This document shows, piece by piece, positions 1 through 9,871 of a stretch of DNA of 64,000 nucleotides. The notes beneath the pieces were generated by a model. The model saw nothing but the letters and a program-made list of their open reading frames with translations, did not search any database and was not told where the DNA came from. Position 1 is the first letter of the stretch. Each line of letters begins with the position of its first letter. Source of the stretch: Thamnidium elegans (lineage: Eukaryota; Mucoromycota; Mucoromycetes; Mucorales; Mucoraceae); assembly GCA_025201345.1 (NCBI GenBank), contig JAIXMG010000025.1, positions 493,361 to 557,360 on the forward strand, written 5' to 3'. Both the position numbers and the translations under genes were made by a program.

Positions 1-846
1 TCTCAAGTACGTTTTCGGTCGGTAACAAGTTTACTTTCTTTTGTGGTAATCTATTTAACGTAACTAATAATTCCTCTGGTGCTGTATCATCGGCTTCCTA
101 TTAAAATAATTAGTCCATTTGTGTACATACATTCATATATATATAACTTTACTCTTATCTCAGCAAACACTTTCGCTTTATCAAACATATCCAAGTTCTT
201 TTGAAAATCAAATTCTTCTTTGATAAATATATTTACATCTTCTCCGGCCCAACCGTCCATAGTTTTTCTATTGTTGTTATTATTATTACGTGATGGTTGT
301 TTCAATTTTCGTGCTTTTTTTTAAAAATAAAATAAAGAGTTAACACGTTTTTTCTTTCTCCTTTATATATATTCACAACATACGAGTTTATACTTACTTT
401 TAGATACAGATTTTACAGGCGTTACCTACACACATAAAAAAAAAAGATATAAATAATTACGTATACTTTTTTTTGAAAAAAAAAAAAAAGATGCCATACT
501 TTTGGTGGTGGGTCTTGTTCTAATACATGATGGTCTAAAGGCGATGGTTGAATGGTCGTAGGATGAGAAGGAGGGGGAGGAGTTGAAGGCGTGTTTATAA
601 CTTGCAAGTCTTTAATATCTTTACCGACCACACCATAAATAGGTGTACGATGAGGAGGTTGACCAAAAAAGAACAAGGTAACTGTTTGTCTTGTTAACAT
701 AAATGTATTTATAAAACAATAAAAAACTCACCATCTTTTAAGGTCATTTGTTGGTTAGAAGGCTCAAGTTGAGAGACAACACCTTCCAACTTGATACCGG
801 AGTGTAGTAACACGGATACTTTTAAACCTAGAAAAGCTTCTGCCAT
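1..846 (-). CDS. EDC3: Enhancer of mRNA-decapping protein 3, 5' part
   Basis: Cytoplasmic mRNA-decapping scaffold of P-bodies. Exon 1 starts at the ATG at 846-844 and encodes MAEAFLGLKVSVLLHSG, the beginning of the EDC3 LSm domain; it ends at 732 before a GTGAGT donor. Exon 2 (about 681-500) continues the LSm fold (GQPPHRTPIYGVVGKDIKDL) and enters a proline-rich linker. After a very small exon near 375-410, the exon at about 310-160 encodes AGEDVNIFIKEEFDFQKNLD, the FDF motif that binds the Dhh1/DDX6 helicase. The exon from about 100 downward reads LPTENVLE, the usual lead into the YjeF_N domain, which lies outside the window. Family order LSm-FDF-YjeF_N is preserved. Exon joints are inferred by eye. 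Confidence 0.85.
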
Positions 847-1070
847 ATTTTTGAGCTGGAAAAAAAAAAGATAAAAGCATAGACTTATTGCACTGCTTTA
901 AAAAAAGTTTTATACACTTGGATTGAACCAATCAAATATTAACAAAATCTTAGTGGTTCTTTTTTTTTGTTGTCTCACCCAAGGAAAAAAAAATTCTCTT
1001 TTTTTTTCTCTCTCTTCTCCTACATACATCTTTAATATACATACTTTAAAAAAGATTAAAAAAAAGAGAG

Positions 1071-2807
1071 ATGGATTTCAGTTCTTTTAATCTACAAGAT
1101 ACTGGAGACCTCTTTAAACAAAACTACCAATTAAACAGTTCCAGTAGTAACACAAATGATGATACTGCCGATTTCTTTAACTTTATGACTAATGGTTCTG
1201 ATACAAATACAAATATAAATCATGGTTCGTTTACTGTTCCTCAATTAAGTCCTGATGGTCAGGAGGGTAGTTTTACTAATAGTAGTGTATTATCAGGACA
1301 TAATCCTGAATTCAACATGTCTCCTTTACAAATTGCTTCGCAACCAAATAACTCTATTATGCAAACTTATCACACACCATTACAAAATTCCCATGTGGAA
1401 GATTTTAATGAAGATGAGGTATTTTTTTTTTACGAATTATATATAGACTCCCCCAAAAAATTAATATTTTTTTTTTTCTAGGAATTCTTTACTCCGTTAG
1501 TTTCTCCAGCAATGGCACCTACTTATGATTCCGGGTACCAATCACTTGTTGGACTTAAAAACCACGAAAACATATTTTCGCCACTTTCCTCACCTGCTTT
1601 AAACCCATCCACCAATACAGGTGACCAATCTTCTTTACAACAAAAATTGGCTTTTATCGAACGTCAACAACAACAATTAAGAAATATGCATAATCAATTA
1701 CGTCCTACTTCTTCACCTGTATTAAATGGATATACAAGTCCATTAATCAATAGCTATCATCCAGAAAAGAAACCACTTAAAAAAATAATTTCAAGCCCAA
1801 GACCATTTGTTATGCCAAAACAAGTTAAATCTGAAAGCCCTTTAGCTTTAAGACCGATGACACCTCATACAACCTTTGTAAATAAGTCTCCTTCCATCAA
1901 CAACAATCATTCAAAGCCGCTACAACATGGATTTATTGCTCCTGCTACTCCTTCTCTATTAATGAAATTAGGGACTGGTAACCATACCTCCGATTTTTCT
2001 TCTTCTAGTTCTAGTTCATCAGCGGTAGATAATATGCCAACTTTACCTGCTGCCATGTTACAAGAAGATGTAAACGAATCAAAACGTAGACGTATCTCAC
2101 ACCCATCTCCACCCATCGCCAACAACAATAACAACAATGATAATATATTAGCCTCTCCCGCCACTTTAAGACCCCAACAATCACCACGTGCCTTAAAACC
2201 ATTAATCTCGCCTTCTTTAAAACCAAACGGTAAAAGGTTATCATCTATTGAAGAAGAAACGGCACGTGCTTTACTTACTTCTAAATCAAATTATGAAAAC
2301 TTGAAGGAAGGTAAAGCAAAGAGTTTAGGTATTGATTTCTCTACTACGATTCAATCGGGTATCGAGAATCGTAGATCGGCTCATAAAGCTGCAGAACAAA
2401 AGAGAAGAGATACTTTAAAACAAAGTTTTGATTCGTTACGTACCGAAATTATTGATGCTATGATGGAAGAAGAAATGGCTGAACAACCGCAACAACAAGA
2501 TTTGGTGGATAAGGAAGAGATTAGAAACTTAAAGGAAAAAGATGTGAAGCAGATGAGTAAAGTGGTCTTGTTACAACATTCGTATGAATATATCTTGCGT
2601 TTAAAATCTGATAATAAACGTAAAGATCAAAAGCAATATAAAATGCGTCAAGAATTGATCAAGTTGAGAAAACAGTTGGGATTACCTGAAACTACAAAGG
2701 AAGAAGAAGAAGAAGAAGAAAGAGAAAGATTAGAGGAAAAAGAAAAGAGACAAGCAAGGTTAAAACGATTACAAACTGCTGCTGCTGGTGAAGACCCTTC
2801 TCCTTGA
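1071..2807 (+). CDS. bHLH transcription factor (Pho4/NUC-1/Rtg3-like)
   Basis: Two exons, 1071-1418 and 1482-2807, in phase; predicted 557 residues. The basic helix-loop-helix sits near residues 412-490. Its basic region HKAAEQKRR carries the H-E-R triad (H417, E421, R425) known to read CACGTG E-boxes. The loop is unusually long (~28 residues, E/Q-rich), and helix 2 (KVVLLQHSYEYILRL) runs into a heptad-like charged coil. The N-terminal half is disordered, rich in Ser, Asn, Pro and Gln, with a conserved-looking FFTPLVSPAM patch just after the intron that resembles fungal NUC-1/Rtg3-type factors; the subfamily assignment is from memory and tentative. A pyrimidine-rich leader precedes the ATG. 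Nuclear DNA binding is secure, the target pathway is not. Confidence 0.85.
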
Positions 2808-2950
2808 GTTATTTTTTCGTATGTGTGTGTGTGTGTGTGTATATTATTCTAGATATTTTTTTTTACCCTTTTTTTTTTCTTTTTTTTTTTTTAAAAAAAT
2901 ATAACCTTTTTTTCTTTTTCTTTTATAATAAGCTGTTTTTTATTTTATTT

Positions 2951-5336
2951 TTAAAAATCTACGCTTCCGCCTACACTATCGCTTAAACTACCAATTCCAT
3001 CACCACTAATACTAGCGAACTCACTCAACCTCTTTTTCAATAAAGTTCTATCAGGATACCTTTCTTCATTTAGACACTTGATATCCTCAGCAGTTTCAGT
3101 AAAATGATGTTTGGTCCTGTGACGAAACACATATTTGGGATCATCCATCGATAACTGCATACGTGATATAACCAATTGTACTGCATCTTGATCGTTATCA
3201 GGATGATATGTTGTTTCTGATTCTGTTTCCTTCAAAACCTCTCCATTGAACCACATTGATCTCTCTCTAATAAAACTCTTTCGAACATTAAGTATCTCTT
3301 GATAAAAGAATGAGTCCATATGGTCTTGTGCCCAAAGCGTTTGTGAGCCACTTTTTCGTAACTTTGGGTCTTTGGAGAGTAATTCTTTAATGACATTTCT
3401 AGCTGTAAATAAAATAGATTTTTTTTTAAGTATATATATACATATGTAAGTGCAATTTTCCTTTACCGTGTTCTGTCATGCTTTGTAGTAAACTCATATC
3501 AGGTTCCTTTTCTAAAATATTTGTAATAATCTCACTTCTAGTCTCAGACTCAAAATAATACTTGTTGACAAACGGATGTTGCTTGGTCAACATTTCATAC
3601 ACAATGATACCGAGAGCCCAAATATCTACTTTTTCATCAATCGGTTTTTGTTCTATAATTTCGGGTGCATGATATCTATCCATAAAGACGTTATTTAAAT
3701 ACCTAGTAATAATAATAATGGTTGTTTTTATAGTACTTACGCAAAGGTACCGTAATCATCTGGCCAATAATTTATATCTTTTGCTTTAATCGATAATCCA
3801 AAATCAGAAATTACAATTCGAGTCTTTTCGTCATAGTTTTCTAAAAGGATATTATTGGGCTTATCCACATGTCTTTAGTATTTTTTATACAAAAACAATA
3901 CCTATATATTTACCTTTAAATCTATACACACAAAAGTTAAAAAAAAAAAAAAAAAAAAAACGCTCTAATTACCTCCCACACTCTAGTAATATCTTACCAC
4001 AATGAATAATCCCGTTTTTATGCAGATAGGTTAACCCAGACGAAATTTGATAATAAATAAAAAACGCATCTTCTTCTTTAATATCATACGGTCTATCAAT
4101 ACGATCCTGTAAATTGCCGCCAAAATACCTGAAAATAAAATCAATTAATTTACTCCCAAAATTCAATTACTGTTACATATAAAACTTACAATGGGCAAAA
4201 CGAATACATGTCATTATTCCGTTCAAACCAACTAATAACCGACAACACATTTTGCTAATAAAATAAAAGGAATATTAAATAAAAAGAAACACGCACACCC
4301 AAATCTAGAATACTTACATGCTTATTACTTTCAAGAATACTTAATTCCGTTTTAAGCGCTTTTGATCCTAAACCCCAAAAATATTTTTTACGATGTCGTT
4401 TACACGCCAATTGAAATCTTAGCCGTTTAACAATGTTGCATAAAAATACTTCGGATTGAGTTCCTACGCCAATTTGTCGATTGGTAACTGATATCATACA
4501 TCGGTTTTCATGCTCAATTTCATCAGATCGTAAAGGCTTTTTTTATTATTAGTCTTGATTTACATGTATTTTATCGTATATACTTACAACAAGGAAATCC
4601 TCTTCGTATTGATCGTTTGTTTCATTTCCATGTGCCTGAATATAAAATAAATCTATCGAAAAAGAGTTTAAATAAACATAAAAAAAGGCATATTCTTTTT
4701 TGACTGCTTACTTAAATAATGTGAAACAAATGAAATAACGCACGATGGGTACAAGATCACAGTTTGATTGTATCCTATTAAATCACCATTCACTATTAAA
4801 CTATAAGTAACATTCTCTTCAAAAAAATTAAATTCGGGATATCATTTACAATAAGTTCCATTCAAACTAATATCCTACATACCCAAACAAAAAAAAAATA
4901 TATTAAAAAAAAACTCTCCCTCTTCTCTTCTGTACAATTTTTTAATTACTTACAGTGAGATAAGCAAGCGATACTCCATTCTCAACTCTCTACTATAAAA
5001 TAAGTTTTCATTCTTTCTTCCTTTTTTTAAAAAAAATATCTTACCGACTGAATAATACAATGGTATGGTGAAATATACTCCATATCAATGATAATATCAC
5101 TACAAAAAAAAATATCTAGGTTTAGTTGTCTTCCTCCCACTTCTTGTAATCTATTTACCAGTTTGGATCACTTCCAATTCCAAAAGTTTTCCCCAAAGGC
5201 AGTGTAGCAACTACACAAGAAAAAATATATAAGTTGATTACAAAACTGAAATAGATCCAATAAAAGGACACGTACGAAAGTACTGGCTATCCGTATTAGC
5301 ACCTCTAAGGTACCCTAATACATTGACGATTGACAT
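2951..5336 (-). CDS. FHA-domain Ser/Thr checkpoint kinase (Chk2/Rad53/Cds1-like)
   Basis: Fourteen short exons read in phase from MSIVNVLGYL (ATG 5336) to the stop at 2951. The N-terminal FHA domain is built from exons between 5336 and 4720: GIGSDPN, ISPYHCIIQS, then NGTYLNGDLIGYNQTVIL, matching the phosphothreonine-binding GR/SxxH/NGTxxNG pattern. The kinase domain follows: glycine loop IGVGTQSEVFL, VACK-like lysine (LACKRHRKK), HCDLKPNN catalytic loop, DFG in ISDFGLSI, GTF-AYHAPE and VDIWALGIIVYEML. The catalytic-loop D-L-K is supplied by an 8-nt exon at 3914-3921 flanked by introns 3922-3997 and 3860-3913. FHA plus kinase in this order is the architecture of DNA-damage checkpoint kinases acting downstream of ATM/ATR. 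No C-terminal second FHA is seen. Confidence 0.85.
3914..3921 (-). other. 8-nt microexon encoding catalytic-loop D-L-K
   Basis: Minus-strand ATTTAAAG lies between TATAG (acceptor) and GTAAAT (donor). Joined to the upstream exon ending ATTCATTGTG (3998) and the downstream exon starting CCCAATAAT (3859), it gives His-Cys-Asp-Leu-Lys-Pro-Asn-Asn, the expected kinase catalytic loop. Without it the flanking exons give no intact HxDxKxxN motif. Confidence 0.75.
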
Positions 5337-5978
5337 TGAATAATAAACAAAAGAACTCGTCTTTTTTAAAAGTATTCACGTGTTTTACGCCTTCAAGAAA
5401 AAAAAGCAAGTCTCTTTCTCAAGTCATCCCAGTCACTGTAGTACCAAAAAAGAGAGAGCAGTTACCACACATTTCATTAAAAAAAAAAATTCTAAATCAT
5501 TCAGGAAAAGCTAATTGATACGTCAAAAAAAAAAAAAAAAAAAAAAAAGAGCCAATTGATAATCAAAAAACGTAATATCAGATCTTTTATCCGCTGAAAA
5601 TCACAACGTAAATGATCTGATAAGATGCTATTTATCTATTATTTTTTCTCTGCTTCAAAAAAACGAGAAAACAAGCAAATCATGCAAAAAGAAAAAGCTA
5701 CGCTACACAAACAATTTTTTAAAGGTAAAAACGTGAGCCAGCCATGGTTAGTGTAGAAATGACGCTAAAACAAAATTATAAAAGTCATTAGACTTTAAAC
5801 GTGGTTCACCTCTCAGACCTATTTTAGTTTCAACAATAAAATAATCGTATGATTTTTTTTAGTGTCACTAAATGACAAAACAACAACAAATGAATATTTT
5901 TATTATCAAAATTAAATTAGGAAATAGTAGTAGAGTATATATGTATATATAGGTAAATTATTTACAATGAGATTTTAA
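5337..5978. other. Intergenic, shared upstream of kinase and downstream of tail-motif gene
   Basis: AT-rich with an A-run at about 5527-5548. A 62-codon frame at 5330-5518 overlaps the kinase start on the other strand and shows no family features; I take it as chance. Nothing else recognised. Confidence 0.5.
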
Positions 5979-6482
5979 TTATTGCAGTGTCAATATGATG
6001 GAACCTTTCAATTTAGCCTTGATTTTTATATCCGCATCTAAATTAAGATCGAGTCGAAGTCGAAGTGCACCTGCGGTAGGATCCTTAGCAAGTAGTGGTT
6101 TTTGCATTTTAGGCATGTCTTTTAATTTTTCTGCTTGTTTTTTCGCTAATGTTTGTTGTGTATCTTCTTTTTGAGCACTTTTTTTACGGCTTGTTTTTTC
6201 TTTAGGTTTCTTTTCTATTGATTTCTCTTCTAGTGTTTTGATTTTCTTTATTGATTTATCTTTTGGTTCTAACGTTTTTTCTTTCATTTTTTTGGTCTTT
6301 TTCAATGGTGATTTTTCCTTTGTGCTTGCTTTTTTGTTTGACTTTTCTTTTATCGGCTTTTCTTTTATGCTCGATTTTTCTTTTATCGGCTTTTCTTTTA
6401 TGCTCGATTTTTCTTTTGTGCTTGATTTTTCTTTTGTCAAGGGCTTTTTGGTACTTGATATTTTTTTCGTTGTTTCTTCCAT
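5979..6482 (-). CDS. Lysine-rich disordered protein with the RLDLNL tail
   Basis: Single exon, 167 residues, family not recognised by name. Residues 1-135 are strongly basic low complexity with tandem units of the form K-E-K-(S/P)-I (KEKSSIKEKPI repeated), predicted disordered. The last ~28 residues (LRLRLDLNLDADIKIKAK and on to LTLQ) are an alternating hydrophobic/charged strand pattern. The same tail ends the genes at 6837, 7626 and 8412. It is divergently arranged with the acidic gene at 6837, sharing a 354-bp intergenic region. No signal peptide or membrane segment. Function unknown; the common tail suggests a shared binding or assembly module (inference). Confidence 0.8.
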   Translation of the reverse strand: MEETTKKISSTKKPLTKEKSSTKEKSSIKEKPIKEKSSIKEKPIKEKSNKKASTKEKSPLKKTKKMKEKTLEPKDKSIKKIKTLEEKSIEKKPKEKTSRKKSAQKEDTQQTLAKKQAEKLKDMPKMQKPLLAKDPTAGALRLRLDLNLDADIKIKAKLKGSIILTLQ

Positions 6483-6836
6483 TATCCGATTTTAGTTTCT
6501 TAGAAAAAAAGGGGTAGGGAATAAAAAAGAGTTTAAAAGAAAAACCAAAATTCCGTACAAAAAAAATGACGCTATAGTTCCTTTAGGTTCTTGAATCGCA
6601 CAATAAAAAATGGTGACATAATATGGATTTACCCCGCTTTGTAATGCCGTCGCTATGTCCGTGTCACTATCGCCTGATGTTTTTGATCTAACGTTAAAAA
6701 AAATGATGATCTTCTCTTCATTACGTCTTGATCATGTCAGTATATATTTTAATCCCGATACCAATAAAACCATTTAGTACCTCAACAAAAGATTTCCTAC
6801 TTTCTTTTTTCTAAATTAAAAAAATAAATATACATT
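6483..6836. promoter_or_regulatory. Divergent promoter region between two tail-motif genes
   Basis: Lies between the start codons of the divergently transcribed genes at 5979-6482 and 6837-7367. It contains TATATATTTTAA-like sequence near 6739 and a short less AT-rich stretch near 6640-6680. That it is a bidirectional promoter is an inference from arrangement only. Confidence 0.4.
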
Positions 6837-7367
6837 ATGTCAACTACTAAAGAGGTTCCTGAAAAGTCCAAGACCGACCAAAACTCCAAACCGGAATCTT
6901 CAGGTTCCACTCAAGAAACAGGTTCATCTAAAAAACCAGATACACAAAAGAAGGCCGGTAAAAAGGCTCCTCCTCCACAAGAAGAATCTGAGAGCGACGA
7001 TTCTGACGATGCTACAAGTGAAGAAGAAAGTGAAGAAGAGTCCAGTGAAGAAGAATCCGATAGCGAAGAAGAATCGAGTGAAGAAGAATCTAGCGAAGAA
7101 GAATCAGAATCAGAAGATGAGATCCCTCAAGAACTTTTAAAGAAGAAGGGTAAAAAAGGAAAGCATTTGGTAAAAGGTGCTTCTGATACTGCTAGCAAGT
7201 TGGCAAACTCTGTTGGTGGTGCTGTTGGTGGTGCTGTAGGCGGTGCTGCAGGTGGAGGCGGAAAGAACGAAAAACCTCTTAGTTTACGTCTTGATCTTAA
7301 TCTCGAAGTAGAGATCGAACTTAAGGCTCGTGTTCATGGTGATGTTACTTTAGCACTCTTGAGATAA
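6837..7367 (+). CDS. Acidic Ser/Glu-rich protein with the RLDLNL tail
   Basis: Single exon, 176 residues. Residues ~1-45 are Ser/Thr/Lys-rich; ~45-100 form a highly acidic block of repeated E-E-(E)-S units; ~115-145 include a Gly/Ala/Val-rich stretch (GGAVGGAVGGAAGGGG). The last 28 residues end SLRLDLNLEVEIELKARVHG then DVTLALLR, the clearest version of the tail shared with the neighbours. The acidic arm contrasts with the lysine-rich arm of the divergent neighbour at 5979. No membrane segment or signal peptide. Casein-kinase-2-like S-x-x-E sites abound in the acidic block. Function unknown. Confidence 0.82.
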   Translation: MSTTKEVPEKSKTDQNSKPESSGSTQETGSSKKPDTQKKAGKKAPPPQEESESDDSDDATSEEESEEESSEEESDSEEESSEEESSEEESESEDEIPQELLKKKGKKGKHLVKGASDTASKLANSVGGAVGGAVGGAAGGGGKNEKPLSLRLDLNLEVEIELKARVHGDVTLALLR

Positions 7368-7625
7368 ATTTAAATACTGTATTATATACTACTCCCCCCT
7401 TCTTACATATTATTTCTGAAATAAATTTTTATTATTATAACATATACATACTTTTATCAATTAGATACTACAGCATCAATTAGAAGTTATATATACAAAT
7501 ATTATTCTGTAGTATGTTGCCATCGTTACTACACATGGTATCATCAAAATATGTGTATAAAAATATTTTTTATTTATTATATATATATAAATGTATTACT
7601 AAGATAAAAGAAATGCTTCAACAGC

Positions 7626-8006
7626 TTAAGCTAAAAGGGCCAATGTCACATCACCGTGTACACGAGCCTTGAGTGTGATCTCTACTTCAAGATTAAGATC
7701 AAGACGTAAACTTAATGGTTGAGTACCACCACCTCCTCCTCCACCGCCTTGTTGCTGCCCACCACCAATAACACCATCCGACATACCAGATAATGTTTCG
7801 GTTGGATCGCTTTGAATTAACCCAAGTCCTTTAGATTTTTTTGATGACGACTTCTTCTTCTTGGGCTTTTCTTTCTTTTCCTTCTTCTCCTTCTTCTCCT
7901 TGGATGATTTCTTTGACTTGCGAGGTACCTCTGGCTCTTCATCAGAAGATTCATTTACTTGTTTCATTTTTTGTTTATCTTCAGTCATTTCTTTAGTAGA
8001 GGCCAT
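7626..8006 (-). CDS. Mixed-charge disordered protein with the RLDLNL tail
   Basis: Single exon, 126 residues, convergent with the gene at 6837. N-terminal ~70 residues are Lys/Glu/Ser-rich (runs of KEKKEKKEK and KKKSSSKKSKG), followed by a Gly/Gln spacer (GGGQQQGGGGGGGG). The tail from PLSLRLDLNLEVEI onward is almost identical to that of the 6837 product (differences E/T and R/A), pointing to recent duplication or to strong constraint on the tail while the arms diverged. Unknown function. Confidence 0.8.
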   Translation of the reverse strand: MASTKEMTEDKQKMKQVNESSDEEPEVPRKSKKSSKEKKEKKEKKEKPKKKKSSSKKSKGLGLIQSDPTETLSGMSDGVIGGGQQQGGGGGGGGTQPLSLRLDLNLEVEITLKARVHGDVTLALLA

Positions 8007-8291
8007 TTTTTTTTTCTTTAAATTTTTTTTTGTAAAAAGTAAAAAGAAGGTGGTGTTAGATTAAAAAAATATGGATAATATATTTTGGTTTATAAGAAAG
8101 AAAAACCCAAAACTTTAAGGACTTTAAATGACAGAACAATGACCGAATTGAAAAAACAGTTTACTGGGTAACTAAATTGTTTAAATCCCAGATTACAAAC
8201 CAAACTAAATATATTTATATATTTTTAGAGTTTGATCATCATCATATTGATCATCCTTACTAGTTACATCATTACATAATTACGCAGAAAC

Positions 8292-8340
<49 letters not shown>

Positions 8341-8411
8341 TTTAGAGAATTAAAAAGAATGACTTTTTAATTTTTCGTTTTTTTTTTTCTTTATTATTTT
8401 CAAAATAAAAA
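8007..8411. promoter_or_regulatory. Divergent promoter region with long A-tract
   Basis: Separates two divergent tail-motif genes. It holds a pure A-tract of roughly 45 bases (about 8291-8335). No motif recognised beyond TATATATTT near 8215. Confidence 0.35.
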
Positions 8412-8654
8412 ATGTCAGAAGTTACCAAGAGACCCAAAAAAACATCAAAGAAGAAGTCAAAAAATCTTCATGATTCCTTAGTAAAAGACAAGCAAAATGA
8501 TTTACAAGAGCAACCTCAACAACAACAGCCTCAAGAACAAAGCAATGGTAGTAATAGCAAAATGCCCGCAATCAGATTAGATCTGAACTTGGACGCCGAA
8601 CTGTACCTCAAAGCCAAAGCACAAGGCGACGTTACCCTAACAATACTTTCATAA
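8412..8654 (+). CDS. Small RLDLNL-tail protein
   Basis: Single exon, 80 residues, the shortest member. Residues 1-27 are Lys/Ser/Thr-rich, 28-48 are Gln-rich (QEQPQQQQPQEQ), and the tail runs PAIRLDLNLDAELYLKAKAQ then GDVTLTILS. More than a third of the protein is the tail, so it looks like a minimal form of the family. Divergent from 7626. A real gene is supported by family membership rather than length. Confidence 0.78.
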   Translation: MSEVTKRPKKTSKKKSKNLHDSLVKDKQNDLQEQPQQQQPQEQSNGSNSKMPAIRLDLNLDAELYLKAKAQGDVTLTILS

Positions 8655-8862
8655 ATTAAATTACTATCGTTACATATATTCTTCCTATTTTAAATAAACA
8701 ATAATCTTAATATAAATAATAATTTCGCTCTTCTAAAGCACTAATGTAATTTATAATTGTGTACAAAAAAAAAAAAAAAACAATTCAAAAGTATATTTTA
8801 TTATTATTATTATTATTATATAAAATGAATAGATATCAATTAAGCAACTAAATATAAAAAAT

Positions 8863-9516
8863 TTAATTGCGAGGAATATGAATAGAAAATGTAATACCAG
8901 TTTTGGTAGCTTCTACTTTAACAACAATATCGTCTTTTTCACGAACGATATCATCATCGTCTTCTTTTACGGTATCATCACCATCTTCGCTCTTCTTCGT
9001 ATCATCTTTATCATCCGATACAGGTTCAGTGGAGAAACAACCGTACCCCTTCATCATATCACTGACCGGGAGTTCAAATGAATGATGCGTACCACTAGAC
9101 TCTTCCTTCTTATTATATTTAGCAGAGACATCATCTAATGTATCCTTGGCAGTATCTCGAACATTGGATTTATTTAAACCTTGCTTTACGTCTAGACGTT
9201 CAAGTCTTTGTACCATTATCCTATTGTATTCCATAATAGCGTTCATTGTAGTAAAGGCATCATCACCATAGTCTTCTTCTTCATCATCAGAGTCAATGGC
9301 TTGATCAAGTTCTTCTTTCACTTGTTCAGTAGCTTCGTTTGCAATCTCTTGTATACTTTCTACTTTATCATCATCATCACTTTCTTTATCAGAGTCCTCG
9401 ATAGCATCATTAAAAGACCCTTCTAGTTCTTGTTTATTATCATCGAAAGATTTAGAAGCTTTCGTGTTATTGGCAAACTTTCTCTTTTTTTCACTAGTGG
9501 CAATTGAAGATGGCAT
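8863..9516 (-). CDS. Acidic coiled protein with a divergent form of the tail
   Basis: Single exon, 217 residues, convergent with 8412. N-terminal ~100 residues are Asp/Glu-rich with possible helical stretches; a middle part (MEYNRIMVQRLERLDVKQGL) could be helical, followed by a second acidic block. The C-terminus VVKVEATKTGITFSIHIPRN keeps the alternating hydrophobic pattern and the A-x-x-x-G spacing of the neighbours' tail but lacks RLDLNL. I interpret it as a diverged member; it could instead be unrelated. An alternative start was not considered because ATG at 9516 follows an A/T-rich leader like those of its neighbours. Confidence 0.7.
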   Translation of the reverse strand: MPSSIATSEKKRKFANNTKASKSFDDNKQELEGSFNDAIEDSDKESDDDDKVESIQEIANEATEQVKEELDQAIDSDDEEEDYGDDAFTTMNAIMEYNRIMVQRLERLDVKQGLNKSNVRDTAKDTLDDVSAKYNKKEESSGTHHSFELPVSDMMKGYGCFSTEPVSDDKDDTKKSEDGDDTVKEDDDDIVREKDDIVVKVEATKTGITFSIHIPRN

Positions 9517-9871
9517 GATTTTTTTTTAATATTTTAGAGGAAAAAAAAAAAAGAAAAAAAAATACTAGGATGAAAACAGAATTATATATAAGTCAAATTT
9601 CATTTTTTAGGTTTGTCCAACGTCATTTTTTTGCATTGGTTCCACTAAACGTTTTTTTTTAGTTCCTATCTGTACTTGAAAAAAAAAGACCCGCAAAAAA
9701 AAACGTTTTGTGATCTACGCATGAAGTCATTTTTTTAACCATAAAAAAAAAAGTATATATATAAAAAAACCCCATTTTTCTTATTTTTTCTTTTCTACTC
9801 ATATAAAAAAAATATATTTATAAAAAATTCTCGAATTATTTTTCCTTGTCCCTTATTTTACGAGTAAAGCA
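9517..9871. promoter_or_regulatory. Divergent promoter region 8863/9872
   Basis: Between two divergent starts. Contains TATATATATAAAAAA near 9751-9766, a plausible TATA element for the large gene, and several A/T runs. Confidence 0.4.

Noticed and set aside
3820..4010. Kinase as a pseudokinase lacking the HxDxKxxN loop
   Set aside because: Direct joining of the visible exons gives a broken loop, but the 8-nt exon at 3914-3921 restores it with proper splice sites on both sides.
5330..5518. 62-codon plus-strand frame
   Set aside because: It overlaps the kinase start codon on the other strand, is Lys/Ser-rich and has no family likeness.
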